A stretch of 64,000 nt of DNA, from NCBI GenBank assembly GCA_037042915.1, contig CM073202.1, positions 558,001-622,000 of the forward strand, given 5' to 3'. The notes under the pieces were generated by a model. It made no database searches and was not told where the DNA came from. It saw nothing but the letters and a program-made list of their open reading frames with translations. This document shows, piece after piece, positions 10,921 to 21,500 of the stretch (positions within the stretch are counted from its first letter, which is position 1; every line of letters starts with the position of its first letter). Origin of the DNA: Auricularia sp. M13. Lineage: Eukaryota; Basidiomycota; Agaricomycetes; Auriculariales; Auriculariaceae. The position numbers and the translations under genes were made by a program.

Positions 10921-11984
10921 CTTTGCTGGACTGAGCGAGCTGTCGCGGGAGACGGTTGCGCGAGCGCGGCTTGGTGGAGGGAGACGGGAAGAAAGGAGAT
11001 GCCTACAAAGAGCGGAGTTTAATCTCTCCTCAACTCCCGAAGCTTGCTTGGCAACCACCCCAACAACGCACCTTTGCGAGTCCTACCAACGACCAAAGTC
11101 TAGAGCTGAGAGGTTAAGAGCAAAAATCTTGAACCGTGGGCTCTCAGGCTTTATATTGCCTGTCGCCGCACCCAGGCCACGTTTTACCAGACGGTGAACG
11201 CCTGCTTTCCGTCCCCTTGCCGCGTGGCCGAGGTCGATTCGGGCTCGGCAACTTCTCATCTGCTTCTTCTTGGCCGCAACCGATAATTCTTGTCCATGCC
11301 TTTCTCTCCGACCATGAACGCTTTCACCCACCAAAAACTCACGCACTGCTCAATGTTACAACACCCTTGGAAGCAGTGACAGCTTGCAATACTACCTGTC
11401 AGTGTCTTCCTGCTGCCCCCTCATCGCGGGTCCGAATTTATTAGCTGGCAACAAATGCCGGCCTGATGGTTATGTTGGCCGGAGCGCCGGCGATGCGGGC
11501 ACCGGAGATGGACGTCGAAATGTGCGCTCCGTGTGTTGTGTGCGCTCCGTCTGACAGCTGCACGCTCGATCATGTTCTCGCAACCCGTGCGTGACTGCGA
11601 AAGCATGGTATGCCCATTCCGAAGCGAAGGCAGCTCAAATAGGACATACTTATTGCTCGAAAAACAGGCACAGGCTGCATTGCGGCCTCACTGTTCAACC
11701 CGTGGCTAAACGTGTTCGCTCGCACGCGGACGCCTCTCCTCGGTTCTCGCTCAGTTCTTGCGTTTTCTGCGCCTGCGTGTCGTCGTTCCGTTATCTGAAA
11801 CCGGTGACCCGAGACGCCTTTGTCGGGCGAGGCGGGACATCTGCTTGACACAGGGCAAAGTCTCTTCGTATCCAATGCATGCTGATTGGCTGAAAGTAAT
11901 CTTCTACATCTGTAGCCTATTGCAATTGAGCTCAACGTCATTCCGAATCCAATTTCGAGCTCAACACTTCTATTAGCTGCTGGC
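10921..11984. other. Intergenic region between two tail-to-head minus-strand genes
   Basis: Holds the upstream region of the GPI-protein gene and the 3' flank of the MFS gene. No coding region is supported; a few short frames are probably noise. Confidence 0.45.
11149..11155 (-). promoter_or_regulatory. Candidate TATA box of the GPI-protein gene
   Basis: TATAAAG on the minus strand about 230 bases upstream of the ATG at 10920. Position suits a leader of about 150-200 bases, possibly with an intron. Motif evidence only. Confidence 0.35.
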
Positions 11985-12759
11985 CTACTGCCTCGACTGT
12001 ATCCCACAATGCTCAGACGAATCGCGTGCCTTTTCGGCGTTCCACCGCCGCGCGCGGGACAAGCAGGCACGCAGTACCTACAAGCATCATTGTCTAGAAG
12101 TTCCCATGAACACGAATACAATATCACGAAAGCCGAGTAGAGCATACCGTGCTGAACGTTATAGGCTTCCACCACGCGTAATCGCTCCCCAGCAACCATC
12201 CATTGATCGGTGAGCCTAGGAGCGAGCCTGTGGCCATGAAGATGAAGCCCACGCCGCAGCGAATCCTGTATTCCATTCAGGGCTTGTCCATTACATGATT
12301 TTTCGCCGACGCACCCAATTTCATGTACGTCCTGCGCGAGGGACGCCACCATCGTCGGCCCGAGCGCAAACACTACATTATTCAACGTCCACATCAAGTC
12401 AGCCCACCGTGTCTTGTCTCAGGTCTGACTCACAGGCGCCGGAGAAAAATCCGTAAAGGACAGCGATGACAGCGGCGTTCCCGCCAGCGGATGGCGTCGA
12501 CCGGATGGCGAGCATGCTGAGGATCATGACGGCGCTCGTGACGCCGCACAGAATCATCATGTTGATGACGCCCAGCTTGTCTGCGAGGACATTGGGTAGG
12601 ATGCGCCCGGGGACGGAGGCTGCGCCCATGATCGCTATCTACGGGAGGAATCTTCATCCCGACAGGGGCTGAGAAGGAGACACAATTGAATGCGCACCAC
12701 GGTATACGCAAGAGACGACGAGACGCCGTGCCCGATGGCGTCTAGCTGCATGTAGTACA
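11985..12759 (-). CDS. MFS monocarboxylate-permease-like gene, 3' part (exons 7-11)
   Basis: Continuation of the gene whose exons 1-6 lie at 24616-25764, beyond the chromovirus. Exons: 12759-12698, 12638-12434, 12372-12315, 12265-12148 and 12077-11985. They encode the second half of a 12-helix carrier: YYMQLDAIGHG at TM7, AASVPGRILPN with the loop motif that starts TM8, LADKLGVINMMI, FSGA, ALGPTMVASL, a GxGSLLGSPINGWLL helix and a short hydrophilic tail ending at the stop at 11985. Reading phase continues exactly from exon 6, so the coding sequence looks undamaged apart from the insertion. The rest of intron 6, from the second target copy to 12760, is also intact (acceptor CCGCAG). Confidence 0.87.
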
Positions 12760-12818
12760 CTGCGGATTGAATGTCTGAGCTTGGAAGCGTGGCAAAGAGA
12801 ATTCCGACACCCACCAGG

Positions 12819-13143
12819 TGTAACGAGCGTAGGTACACTCGTAGAGGCTCGAGTAGGGAAAGTCTAACTGCTAGCTACGAGCAGCCGGCAGAGGTGTGAA
12901 GACCGCACCGGCGGTCAAGGGAGAACGAGAAGAGTGAGCGGTCCAAGCGGAGCGACGGCGCCGCGAGCGTAGACAGCAGCGAGCAGAGGATGGGTCGAGA
13001 GACTCGCGATTCGCGGTTCACGGTTCGGGCTTCGCGCCAGAACGTGTACGAGAATGCGAAGACGGTAGAAGTGTATTGTCAAAACAGATCACAACAAAAG
13101 TCACGAGAGCGGCTCTCGGAGTCCACCCAAAGCACCCCTTACA
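12819..13143 (-). repeat. 3' LTR of the chromovirus
   Basis: A 325-bp direct repeat identical to 24290-24614. It ends next to the target copy CCAGG at 12814-12818. The short frame it contains appears in both LTRs and is not a gene. Confidence 0.97.
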
Positions 13144-13146
13144 GAG

Positions 13147-13156
13147 CCCCCCCTCC
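13147..13156 (-). promoter_or_regulatory. Polypurine tract (plus-strand primer site) of the chromovirus
   Basis: On the element's strand GGAGGGGGGG lies three bases before the 3' LTR, the expected place and composition of a retroelement polypurine tract. Confidence 0.75.
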
Positions 13157-13164
13157 GAGGGCGC

Positions 13165-15492
13165 TCACGCGACGTACCAATTGCGAGCGGCCGTGCGCAG
13201 AGCGCGCTTCCATTCGTTTCTGCTCATCGCCCCCTTCGCCGGCTTGCCCGTCTTGGTCAGCATTCCATAGCGCAGCTCGCGCATGCGTTCGTTGAACCAG
13301 TCTTCCAGCTCGGTCGAGAGGACTCCTGCGAAGAAGTGGTTGAACACCGTCACCGGGGGAAGCAAGCTCCGCGTGGCCGCTGGTGAGGCAAAACCCAAGA
13401 GCAGGAGCTCTTCTTCTTCCGCGAGCCAGTCGTCGTGCAGAACCCGTCCGTCTAAAGTGATAGTAGCCGGGCTCCCAAACTCGAATACAGACGCAGTCGG
13501 CCGGAGCGGGAACTGAGGCTCCACGAAAGCTCGAAGCGCCATAGCCAGTATCCCGCCGCGCGCGATGGCTGCTCGAGCGAAATGGGGGCGGTTCGCCATA
13601 GCCCGGATGGAAGAGGCCCAGTGGTTGTACTGCGCGGCGATGGGGACGTCGTCCGGATACCAGAATTCCGCTGGGACCTCGTGCAGGACGACGGCGCGCA
13701 CTGGCTCGGGCGCTGTGACGCCTATGCCAGTGGAGAACCTCATGCAGTTCTCGATGAGGAACTCGACTAGCTCCTTGACGTCACCGACGATGCCCAACGA
13801 GATGGCGTGCGTAAGGGCGCGCTTCACCAGCCCGTCCTCGTATATGAGCAAGGCGGGGATTTGGGCTGACTCTTCGCCTGGCGCGTCCGCCATGCTAGTG
13901 TCGTCGTTCCCATCGTATACTCGGCTCCTCGGCGGCACAAGCTCCGTGAGGAAATCCGCGTCGTCGCGCAACACCCGCCGCACCTGCTTGTCGACTCTCT
14001 TGCATGGCACTAACCTCACGTCAGGGTCCAGGCGCACGCTCAGCCGCGCATTGTGGATGTAGAAAAAGTCGACGCCTTCCATAGGACTGGGAAGCGCCTG
14101 GGTGCTGCGGGTCCCTTCGCTCTGCCGCGAGGGCCCGCTGGTCGGTTCGACGGGTTGCACGTTGTCGCTCGGCGGCCCAGACTCGACGGGTGGCGCGCTG
14201 TTCAGCTGCCCCATACCAACGCCTTCTTCTTCGTCCATGGCGTCTGCGAAAGCGCTCCAGGTCTGCTCGTCGTAGAAGTACTCCAGGACCTCGTCCTCCT
14301 CTGCGACTGGCATCGGGTCTGAGATGCGCTCGAGAAGGGACGGGGGCCCGGACGAGGCGCTGGCGCCCTGCAAAGCGTTACCGGTGGGCAGCGGCGCGGT
14401 AGGTGGAGCGTTTGGAGAGGGCGTCTCTCCTGGGTCAACGCTCGTGGTCGCGGCGAGAGGATAAGGACCTGGCGCGCTGAGGCCGGGGACCGGAAGTCCC
14501 AGCTTAGCGCGCGCCTCGGCGGGCATGGCGAGCCCCGGAACAGCCGCTTCCAGCTGCTCAGTCCAGTAGTAGAATACGGGCACTCCGAGTCGCAGCAACT
14601 CGGATATCTTCGTCCGGCGCGCCATCGGGTCCTGGAACCACGCACCCAGGACGCCCATCATGAAGTAGTCTTCGTGCTGGAGCATGTCCATGAACTCGGG
14701 TTGTTCGTCCTGGAAGCGCTCCCATTGTCGCTGCCCGACAATGCGGCCCAGGAACCGGCTACGTCGCGTCAGGACATGTATCACGTAGCGGGCCCAGGCG
14801 AGTTTCATGGCGCGCGTCGAGCGGCTGGCGAATGTCAGAGGGTTCACGGGCGCGGTGCGAATGTTGAGAACGTGGGCCACGCGGTCGTCCACCGCTTCCA
14901 GCTGTCTGACTTGCTCAACGAACGTCGTGCTCCACGCGTAGAAGTCGTCTTCCGCCAACTCAGCCCAGAACGGGTCCCATTGCGTAAGAAAACCGGGTTC
15001 GTTGCGAGCAGCGCACGGCCCGGCGCCCGCAAAGATGTCCGGGGTGAAGGGCGCATCGAAAGTACGATCCGTATACTGCATCGGATGAAACGGCGCTGCG
15101 GTGCTGAGCTCTCCGTAACGCTCCTCCTCGTCGCCGAACAGGGCTTCCGGGCACGTGCACACGGCGGGGCCGTCTTGATCTGGTGGAGGCGGGATGACGG
15201 GAGCATGGCAATTCTTGCCCATGAACACGCGGCCGTAGCGGTTGGCCCAGACGACGGTGTACAGGGGACGGTATTCCAGCGGGTAGAAATCGTCGTTCCA
15301 CGGCTCGGGGAACGCCAACATCTCGTTCTCGGGTGCGAGCTCGTGACGGTTGGTGCGACGGAAGGGCGAGTTCGTATCCATGATAGCTAAAGCGGCGCTT
15401 CCCCCACCTCCAGCTGGCATGGCAGATAGGCGGCCGTAACGGGACACGGCGATGGCGACGAGGGATGCAAGCGGTTCGAAGGGGTTGAGCAT
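13165..15492 (-). CDS. Extra 775-aa frame between pol and 3' LTR of the chromovirus, unknown function
   Basis: Uninterrupted frame from the ATG at 15492 to the TGA at 13165, starting 105 bases after the Gag-Pol stop and ending next to the polypurine tract. This is the position that env or accessory genes take in LTR elements. The protein is acidic and Pro/Ser-rich. It has a conserved-looking N-terminal half with many Trp/Tyr/Phe (PEPWNDDFYPLEYRPLY, VVWANRYGRVFMGKN, WDPFWAELAEDDFYAW), a low-complexity middle (about residues 330-460) and a structured C-terminal part ending in WYVA. I see no signal peptide, transmembrane helix, furin-type site or zinc finger, so it does not look like an envelope protein. 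No family is recognised. Independent long Gag-like capture or a host-derived gene are both possible. Confidence 0.85.
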   Translation of the reverse strand: MLNPFEPLASLVAIAVSRYGRLSAMPAGGGGSAALAIMDTNSPFRRTNRHELAPENEMLAFPEPWNDDFYPLEYRPLYTVVWANRYGRVFMGKNCHAPVIPPPPDQDGPAVCTCPEALFGDEEERYGELSTAAPFHPMQYTDRTFDAPFTPDIFAGAGPCAARNEPGFLTQWDPFWAELAEDDFYAWSTTFVEQVRQLEAVDDRVAHVLNIRTAPVNPLTFASRSTRAMKLAWARYVIHVLTRRSRFLGRIVGQRQWERFQDEQPEFMDMLQHEDYFMMGVLGAWFQDPMARRTKISELLRLGVPVFYYWTEQLEAAVPGLAMPAEARAKLGLPVPGLSAPGPYPLAATTSVDPGETPSPNAPPTAPLPTGNALQGASASSGPPSLLERISDPMPVAEEDEVLEYFYDEQTWSAFADAMDEEEGVGMGQLNSAPPVESGPPSDNVQPVEPTSGPSRQSEGTRSTQALPSPMEGVDFFYIHNARLSVRLDPDVRLVPCKRVDKQVRRVLRDDADFLTELVPPRSRVYDGNDDTSMADAPGEESAQIPALLIYEDGLVKRALTHAISLGIVGDVKELVEFLIENCMRFSTGIGVTAPEPVRAVVLHEVPAEFWYPDDVPIAAQYNHWASSIRAMANRPHFARAAIARGGILAMALRAFVEPQFPLRPTASVFEFGSPATITLDGRVLHDDWLAEEEELLLLGFASPAATRSLLPPVTVFNHFFAGVLSTELEDWFNERMRELRYGMLTKTGKPAKGAMSRNEWKRALRTAARNWYVA

Positions 15493-15597
15493 GCGAAGGC
15501 AAGTGAGGAAGGCGGAGTTTGAAAAGAACGGGAATCAACAATAACCACGTAAAGACCGGACGCGTCCTCCGGACGCCGTATACACTCTGCGCGACCG

Positions 15598-18500
15598 CTA
15601 GAGGTTGTGTGCTCGCCGGTAATCGAGAAGCCTAGCCGGCGCGTTACGCAATTCCCTGGCCGTCAGCCATTCGTCGTGCGGGGGCCCGTATCCTTCCCAC
15701 CGCACGAGGTACTCGACCAGTCCCTTCTTGCGATTACGCCGGTGGCTGATTATTCGCTCGACCTGATACTCGAGGGACGCGTCCTGATCCCAGCGAGGGG
15801 ATGGCAATCTGGTCCGCTCGCCGAACTCGCCGGGTGACGACTCGTACTTCTTGAGGTGACTGATGTGGATTACGTTCGACATGGGAAAAGTGTCCGGCAA
15901 ATCCAAACGGTAAGTCGAGTCGTTGACGCGCTCTTGAATCGCGAAGGGACCGAAAGCACGCTGTACTAGCTTCGCTCCTTCTCCCTTGGATTCCACGAGC
16001 TGCAACGATTTGGGACGTATGAGTACCAGCTGGCCCGGTTCGAAGCTCAACTCGCGACGGCCCGAGTTGTACGCTTGTGCCTGGCGGTGCTGCGCCAGAG
16101 CGATGGAGTCGCGTGCAGCGTGCCTGCGAGCGTCGAAAGCCATAAGGAACGAGTCGGCTCCTGCGTGCGCCGTGATGCCTCGAGCTACGGAGTCCTCCTT
16201 GGACACTGGGGTGAGCAGTCCAGAAGGCGTTCGCGGATCGAAACCGTATAGCAACTTATAGGGAGTTTCGCCCGTCGAGGCGTGGACGTTGCTGTTGTAC
16301 GCGAACTCCAAAGCCGGCAGCCACTCTGCCCATTTGACCGGGTCAGTGGAAGCGTAGCTGCGCAACATGGTCTCCATTGTGCGGTTAGTGCGCTCCGTCT
16401 GTCCATCGTGCTGAGGGTGGTGCGCGGACGATAGCATTAGATGCACCCCGAGCTGCTTGGAGACGGCGTCAAAGAACCGAGATAGCCAACGCCCATCGCG
16501 GTCAGCGATCAGTTCTACGGGTACTCCGAACCTGCTGACGACGTAGCGGACAAATAGCTCGGCGAATCGTTCCGTATCCAGTCCGGAGTCAGTGGGGATA
16601 AACTGAGCGTGCTTCGTCAGAATGTCCACGATAACCAGGACCGCGTTGTACGAGCCCGACCACGGCAGTCCTGTCACCAAGTCCAACGAGACGCGCTCGT
16701 ACGGATTGCGCGGGATGGGCTGAGGTTGCAGGCGGCCGTACTGATTGAAGTTGCTCTCTTTCGACTTCTGACAGACGTCGCACGTTTTGACGAATCGTTC
16801 GATGTCGAGGCGCATCCGCGGCCAGTAGAAGCGGTCGACAACGTTCAGGTACGTCTTAGAGGGCCCTGCGTGCGCCGACTCCCATTCCGACTCGTGGATG
16901 TGCTGGATCAGGTCTCGTTGTTCGGACTTTGGGACACAAAGGCGCGGCATTAGATCAGCGTCTCGGAAGAAGAGCAAGCCATCGCTGCCCCTGTAGAACC
17001 GATTCCCCGGATACCACGCGCGCTCGTCTGAATTCAGACCCTTGTCTTTGAAGGCAGGGTCCTTGGCATAGCCCTCCACGTAGCGCTTCCGCAATTGCGG
17101 GCTCATGGATACCAGCAATGTTGGCGGCGGATTGCGAGCTTCCCATTCGAGCTTGTCTTCGTAGCGTAACTTCGCTGCTTCGTGGTTCGCTCGTTGGCCT
17201 TTCTGCTTCGGCAAAGCACCCCTTACAGAAGTCGTCGGCACCTCCTGCAACTTGCGCGAGGCACTGCGCGTGACCGCTAGCGCCTCCGCTGATGCTGCCG
17301 CGTCCGCGTCCGCCTCGTCCAGAAGGTCACCCAGACGGAAAGCCAAATCGGCGAAGGCCATGCGTGGCGCTGGTTCACCTGCGGCAGCCAACTCGCGCAG
17401 CTCGGCGAGGTCGAAGTCCGTGTGTATGGCCGGCGTCATGTCCTTGGCCGGCGATATATGCGCTGGCGCGCCTCGGACTTGCTGAGTGCGATTATCCCGC
17501 GGCAGCCTCGACAAAGGGTCCACGTTGGAGTGAAGTCGCCCCGTGCGATGGACGATTTCGAGGTTGTATGCGGCAAAAACGAGACCCCAAGCAGCAAGTC
17601 TGCGGTTGGCGTTCTCGAAGGTGCGCGCCCACTGCAACGACGAGTGGTCCGTGATGAGGATAATCCGTTCGCCTTCGATATATGGCTGGAACTTGATCAA
17701 AGCGTCCTTAGCTGCCAACGCTTCGCGTTCAGTAGCCGAATAGTTGCGTTCCGCGCTCTTGAAGGTTCGACTCCAGTATGCTACGACGCGCTCCGTCTCG
17801 ACTACTGTGTCCTCAAAAACCTCCGCCCAAGCCAAGTCGTCCCGTACGTCGTTCGTGCGGGAAGACACCCGAGTGCAGAGCACGGGTACGGGTGCCTTAG
17901 CCTCATACGCTGCCTTAAGCTTGTCGTACGTCAGCGTGCCTGCCAGATCCGCGATTCTGATCTCCTGCACCTGCTGTAGGCACGCTCCGAGAGCTTCATC
18001 TGACGCGTCCGTATAGAGCCGGTACGGCCTACCCGCCACCGGATGCCCCAGCACGGGCGCCGCTTGTAGCGCTTTCTTGACCTCCAGGAAGGCGTGCTCT
18101 TGTTCCTCGCCCCAATGCCACTTCACGCCCTTCTTGAGTAGGCGAAATAGAGGCGTGACGATAAAGGAGTAGTACGGGATGAACGCTTGGAAGTAGACGA
18201 CCATTCCCAGGAAGATTTGCAGGGTCTGTATCTTGTTGGGTCGTTGAATATCCATTATTGCGCTGACTTTCTCCTCGTGGGTGGACAAGCCGAGTCGTGA
18301 AACCTTGTGCCCCAGGAGTAGGATCGACGAATAGAGGAAATGACACTTCTTCGGCGCGAGCGTTAGTCCCGAGCGCGCGATCGCACCCAGAACTTTGTCG
18401 AGGTGCTGAAGGTGCTCCTCGTACGACTTTGAGTACACGACTATATCGTCGATGTAGACCAGCGTGAATAGCCATAGGAAAGGAGACAAGATGTTCTGCA

Positions 18501-21500
18501 TGACGCGTTGAAATATCGCCGGTCCGTTGCGTAACCCGAAAGGCATGCGGCGGAATTGGAACAGCCCCTTATGGGTTCGAAAGGCCGTCTTCTCCACGTC
18601 TTCTGGGGCGATGTCCATCTGATTGAATCCCGCCAGCGCGTCGAGCGAAGAGAGCACTTGAGAACCCGATAGCGCGGATAAAACGTCCGCTTGCCGCGGT
18701 ATAGGGAACTCGTCCGCCACGGTGGCCGCGTTCAATTTGCGATAGTCGACGCAGAAGCGGGCCTTCCCGTTGCGGTAGACGATGACCACCGGTGCGCCCC
18801 AGGGACTGACCGACTCTTCGATGACGCCGAGCTCGAACCACTTTTCCAACTGCTCTTCGATCACCTTGCGCTTCTCCGGGGACGCGCCGTGCATGGGGAG
18901 GGAGATGGGCTCAACACCCTCCTTTGTGCGGATCTTCGCGTTGACCTCTAGGTTACCGAGCCGTCCGTCCAGCCCAAAAGCGAGAGAATGCTTTTTGAAG
19001 AGCTCAATGGCGCGTTTACAGTAGATAGACGGGGCGTCCGGCGAAATATCCAAGTGCTTCTCAATGTCCTCCGATGAGTAGAACTCGGGGTCCGGCGCTT
19101 CCGCCGCCGCTGGGGGCTGCAGCTCGTCCGCTGTTCCAGGGTCCATAGGTCGAGCGCCTGACAAGTCATGCTGACCGTCCGTACTTGGCGCGCTCGCGCG
19201 ACCGCGTGCGCGTTGTTCCAGGACGCTGGAAGTCTGCAACCCAGGGGCCTCTGCGTGCTCCGCCGCTCCATCCTCTGGGCCCGATACTGAGCAGTCTGCT
19301 TCGCGGAGCTCTTTGGCCAGCGTAGCCAGAGCTTCAGCGGACGCGGTCATCTCGCCGAGGTTCTCTTCTGAGCGCGGCGAATCCAGGTAAGCCTGCGGGT
19401 CCTTGGCGTAGCCTAGCAGGGTCCCCGCGCGAACCAGCCTGGGGATCTTCGTCGGATTTGATATGGGAAGGCGACTGCATCTAGCGATAGACCCGGGCTC
19501 TGCGCGGTTCGCCCCAGTCGTGCGCAAATCGAGGAGGGTGTTCGGGACGGTCAAGAACGTCTCGTCGGCTTGCGGCACGAGAAATCGTTCCACGTACCAC
19601 TCCCTCCCTTGTTGCAAGTCGCCCGAAACAAGTACGCGCTTAGTGGTCTCTGGCGGTATCAGCACGTCCTCCCAAGCGCGCAGGGCGCCGTCCGCCGTTG
19701 CGCGCTTCCGTCGCAGCCTATTCGCCTTGTGACGCTTGTGCTGCTGCCGCGCGACGAACGAGGGTACGCCCTTCGGGATCACTTTGTAGCTGCGCGCCAA
19801 CCGAGAAGCGTCGCGAGCCATTTCCTCGCCGTCCGCGTTGGTAGACGAGGCCTTCACGCAGAATCCAGAATCGCCGACCTTGATCTTCGTTCCTAGGTCG
19901 ACGTTTCTGAGCACGCTCAGCTCATAATTGAACTGAAAGTCTTCCCCCAAGAGTACGGGCACCGTCATGCCGGGCACGACGTACAGCTCGGCAGGCAGAA
20001 CCAGCGTAGTTCCGTCCTCTGCGTTGAAACGAACGGGCATCGCAACGTAGCCCTTTATTCTGGGAGACTGATCCGTCAGCTGGGCGATCTCAATCTTAAG
20101 GCCCGAGCGGATCTTCGGTGGCTCCTTCATGCTCCGAAGGTACTCTTCAGAAACGAGAGATATGCTAGCTCCCGAATCTAGTCGTAGTAGCACTGGGTCC
20201 TCCGATGCAGAAGCCAGCCTTCCCGTTGTCGCGAGCACTCCCATGCCCACAGACGAATGACCGTCTGGCGGTCTTCTGCGCGGAATGATTTCAACTTCGC
20301 GTGGCGGTGGGGGTGACGACTCGGCATTCATGGCCGCGGCGAAGATCGCGGCTTGCGCGAGCTCGCAGGCTTCGTCGAAACCATCACCGTCAGGCTCCAA
20401 CAGACCTTGCTGCGCCTTAGGAGAAGTTCGGTACCACGCGTCGAAAGCGTCTTCTACCACTTGCACGTCCTGGCGCAGATCCACCGGGAACGCTGGCTTC
20501 AAAACTCTAGGCGCCGCGACTCTGGCTGAGCTTGGCACGTTCTGCGCCGGTTTCAACGGCTCGTACGCGCGCAACCTCCCATCTTCGGTCGGCGAAGTGT
20601 ACGAGACTAAGTCGCGGCAGTACTCGATTTCTCCGTGGGCTTGCGGCGAGAGCTCTCGATACACGTTGCGCCTGGGCTGATCCTCTAATAGCAGCGGGTC
20701 GTCGCGGACCGACAACCCCGGATTGTCATGCTGCCAGCGCCTCCATCGGTCTTCATCCTCTTCCACGGAGGCACGACGTGACTTATCCGGCGAGGGTTTC
20801 CTCAAGTCGACCGCGAGCGGCCCCTCTTCTTCCGGCCAAGAGTCGTCAGGAGCCAATACGGGAACGGCAGCCAGTACTTCACGCAGGGAAGCGTACGCGG
20901 AACGGGATTGCATTGCTGAGTCCTCAGCTAACGAATACAGGAATTCTTCGTCCGGCAGCAAGTCGGGGTACGCAATCATAGCTGAGCTCTTCGTCGATTT
21001 CGAGGTGTTGTGAATGCACTCGCTGTGCCAGTGCCGCCCACCGCAGAACCGACAGTCGAAAGGCGGTGCGGGCTTGCTGACGTGGTCGTACTTGGGGAAC
21101 TTGTAGCCGCCTGGCGGCGGGCCCTTCTTTTTCGTCGACAGATACGCGCCGATCCTAAGGGCCTGGTCGGCGTCCTGCGGGGTAACTGCTGTCGTCGAAG
21201 ACTTGAATGCATCCTTGGGTATGGGAGCGAGGTCCTCCTCGGTCTCAACCCACTCCCAGGACCCTTCCTGCGGCTCCGACAGGTCAATCAGGGCGCGCTC
21301 CTCGTCCACGCCAGCGAAATGGACTCGAGCGGGCGGAGGACGCGCAAACGAACGAGAGCCTCTGTCGGGCTCAGCCACGGCAGGGCGGCGAACGAATTGC
21401 CGGGTGGTTCCTCGAGTGACGCGCTCCAGGGCGCGCTGGATGCGATCGTCGAGGTCCATGTCCAGGGTAGCGACCTGGATTAACTGCTTCTCCGCTTCCG

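Noticed and set aside
13165-15492. Calling the extra chromovirus frame an envelope gene
   Set aside because: Position fits, but there is no signal peptide, transmembrane helix or cleavage site.
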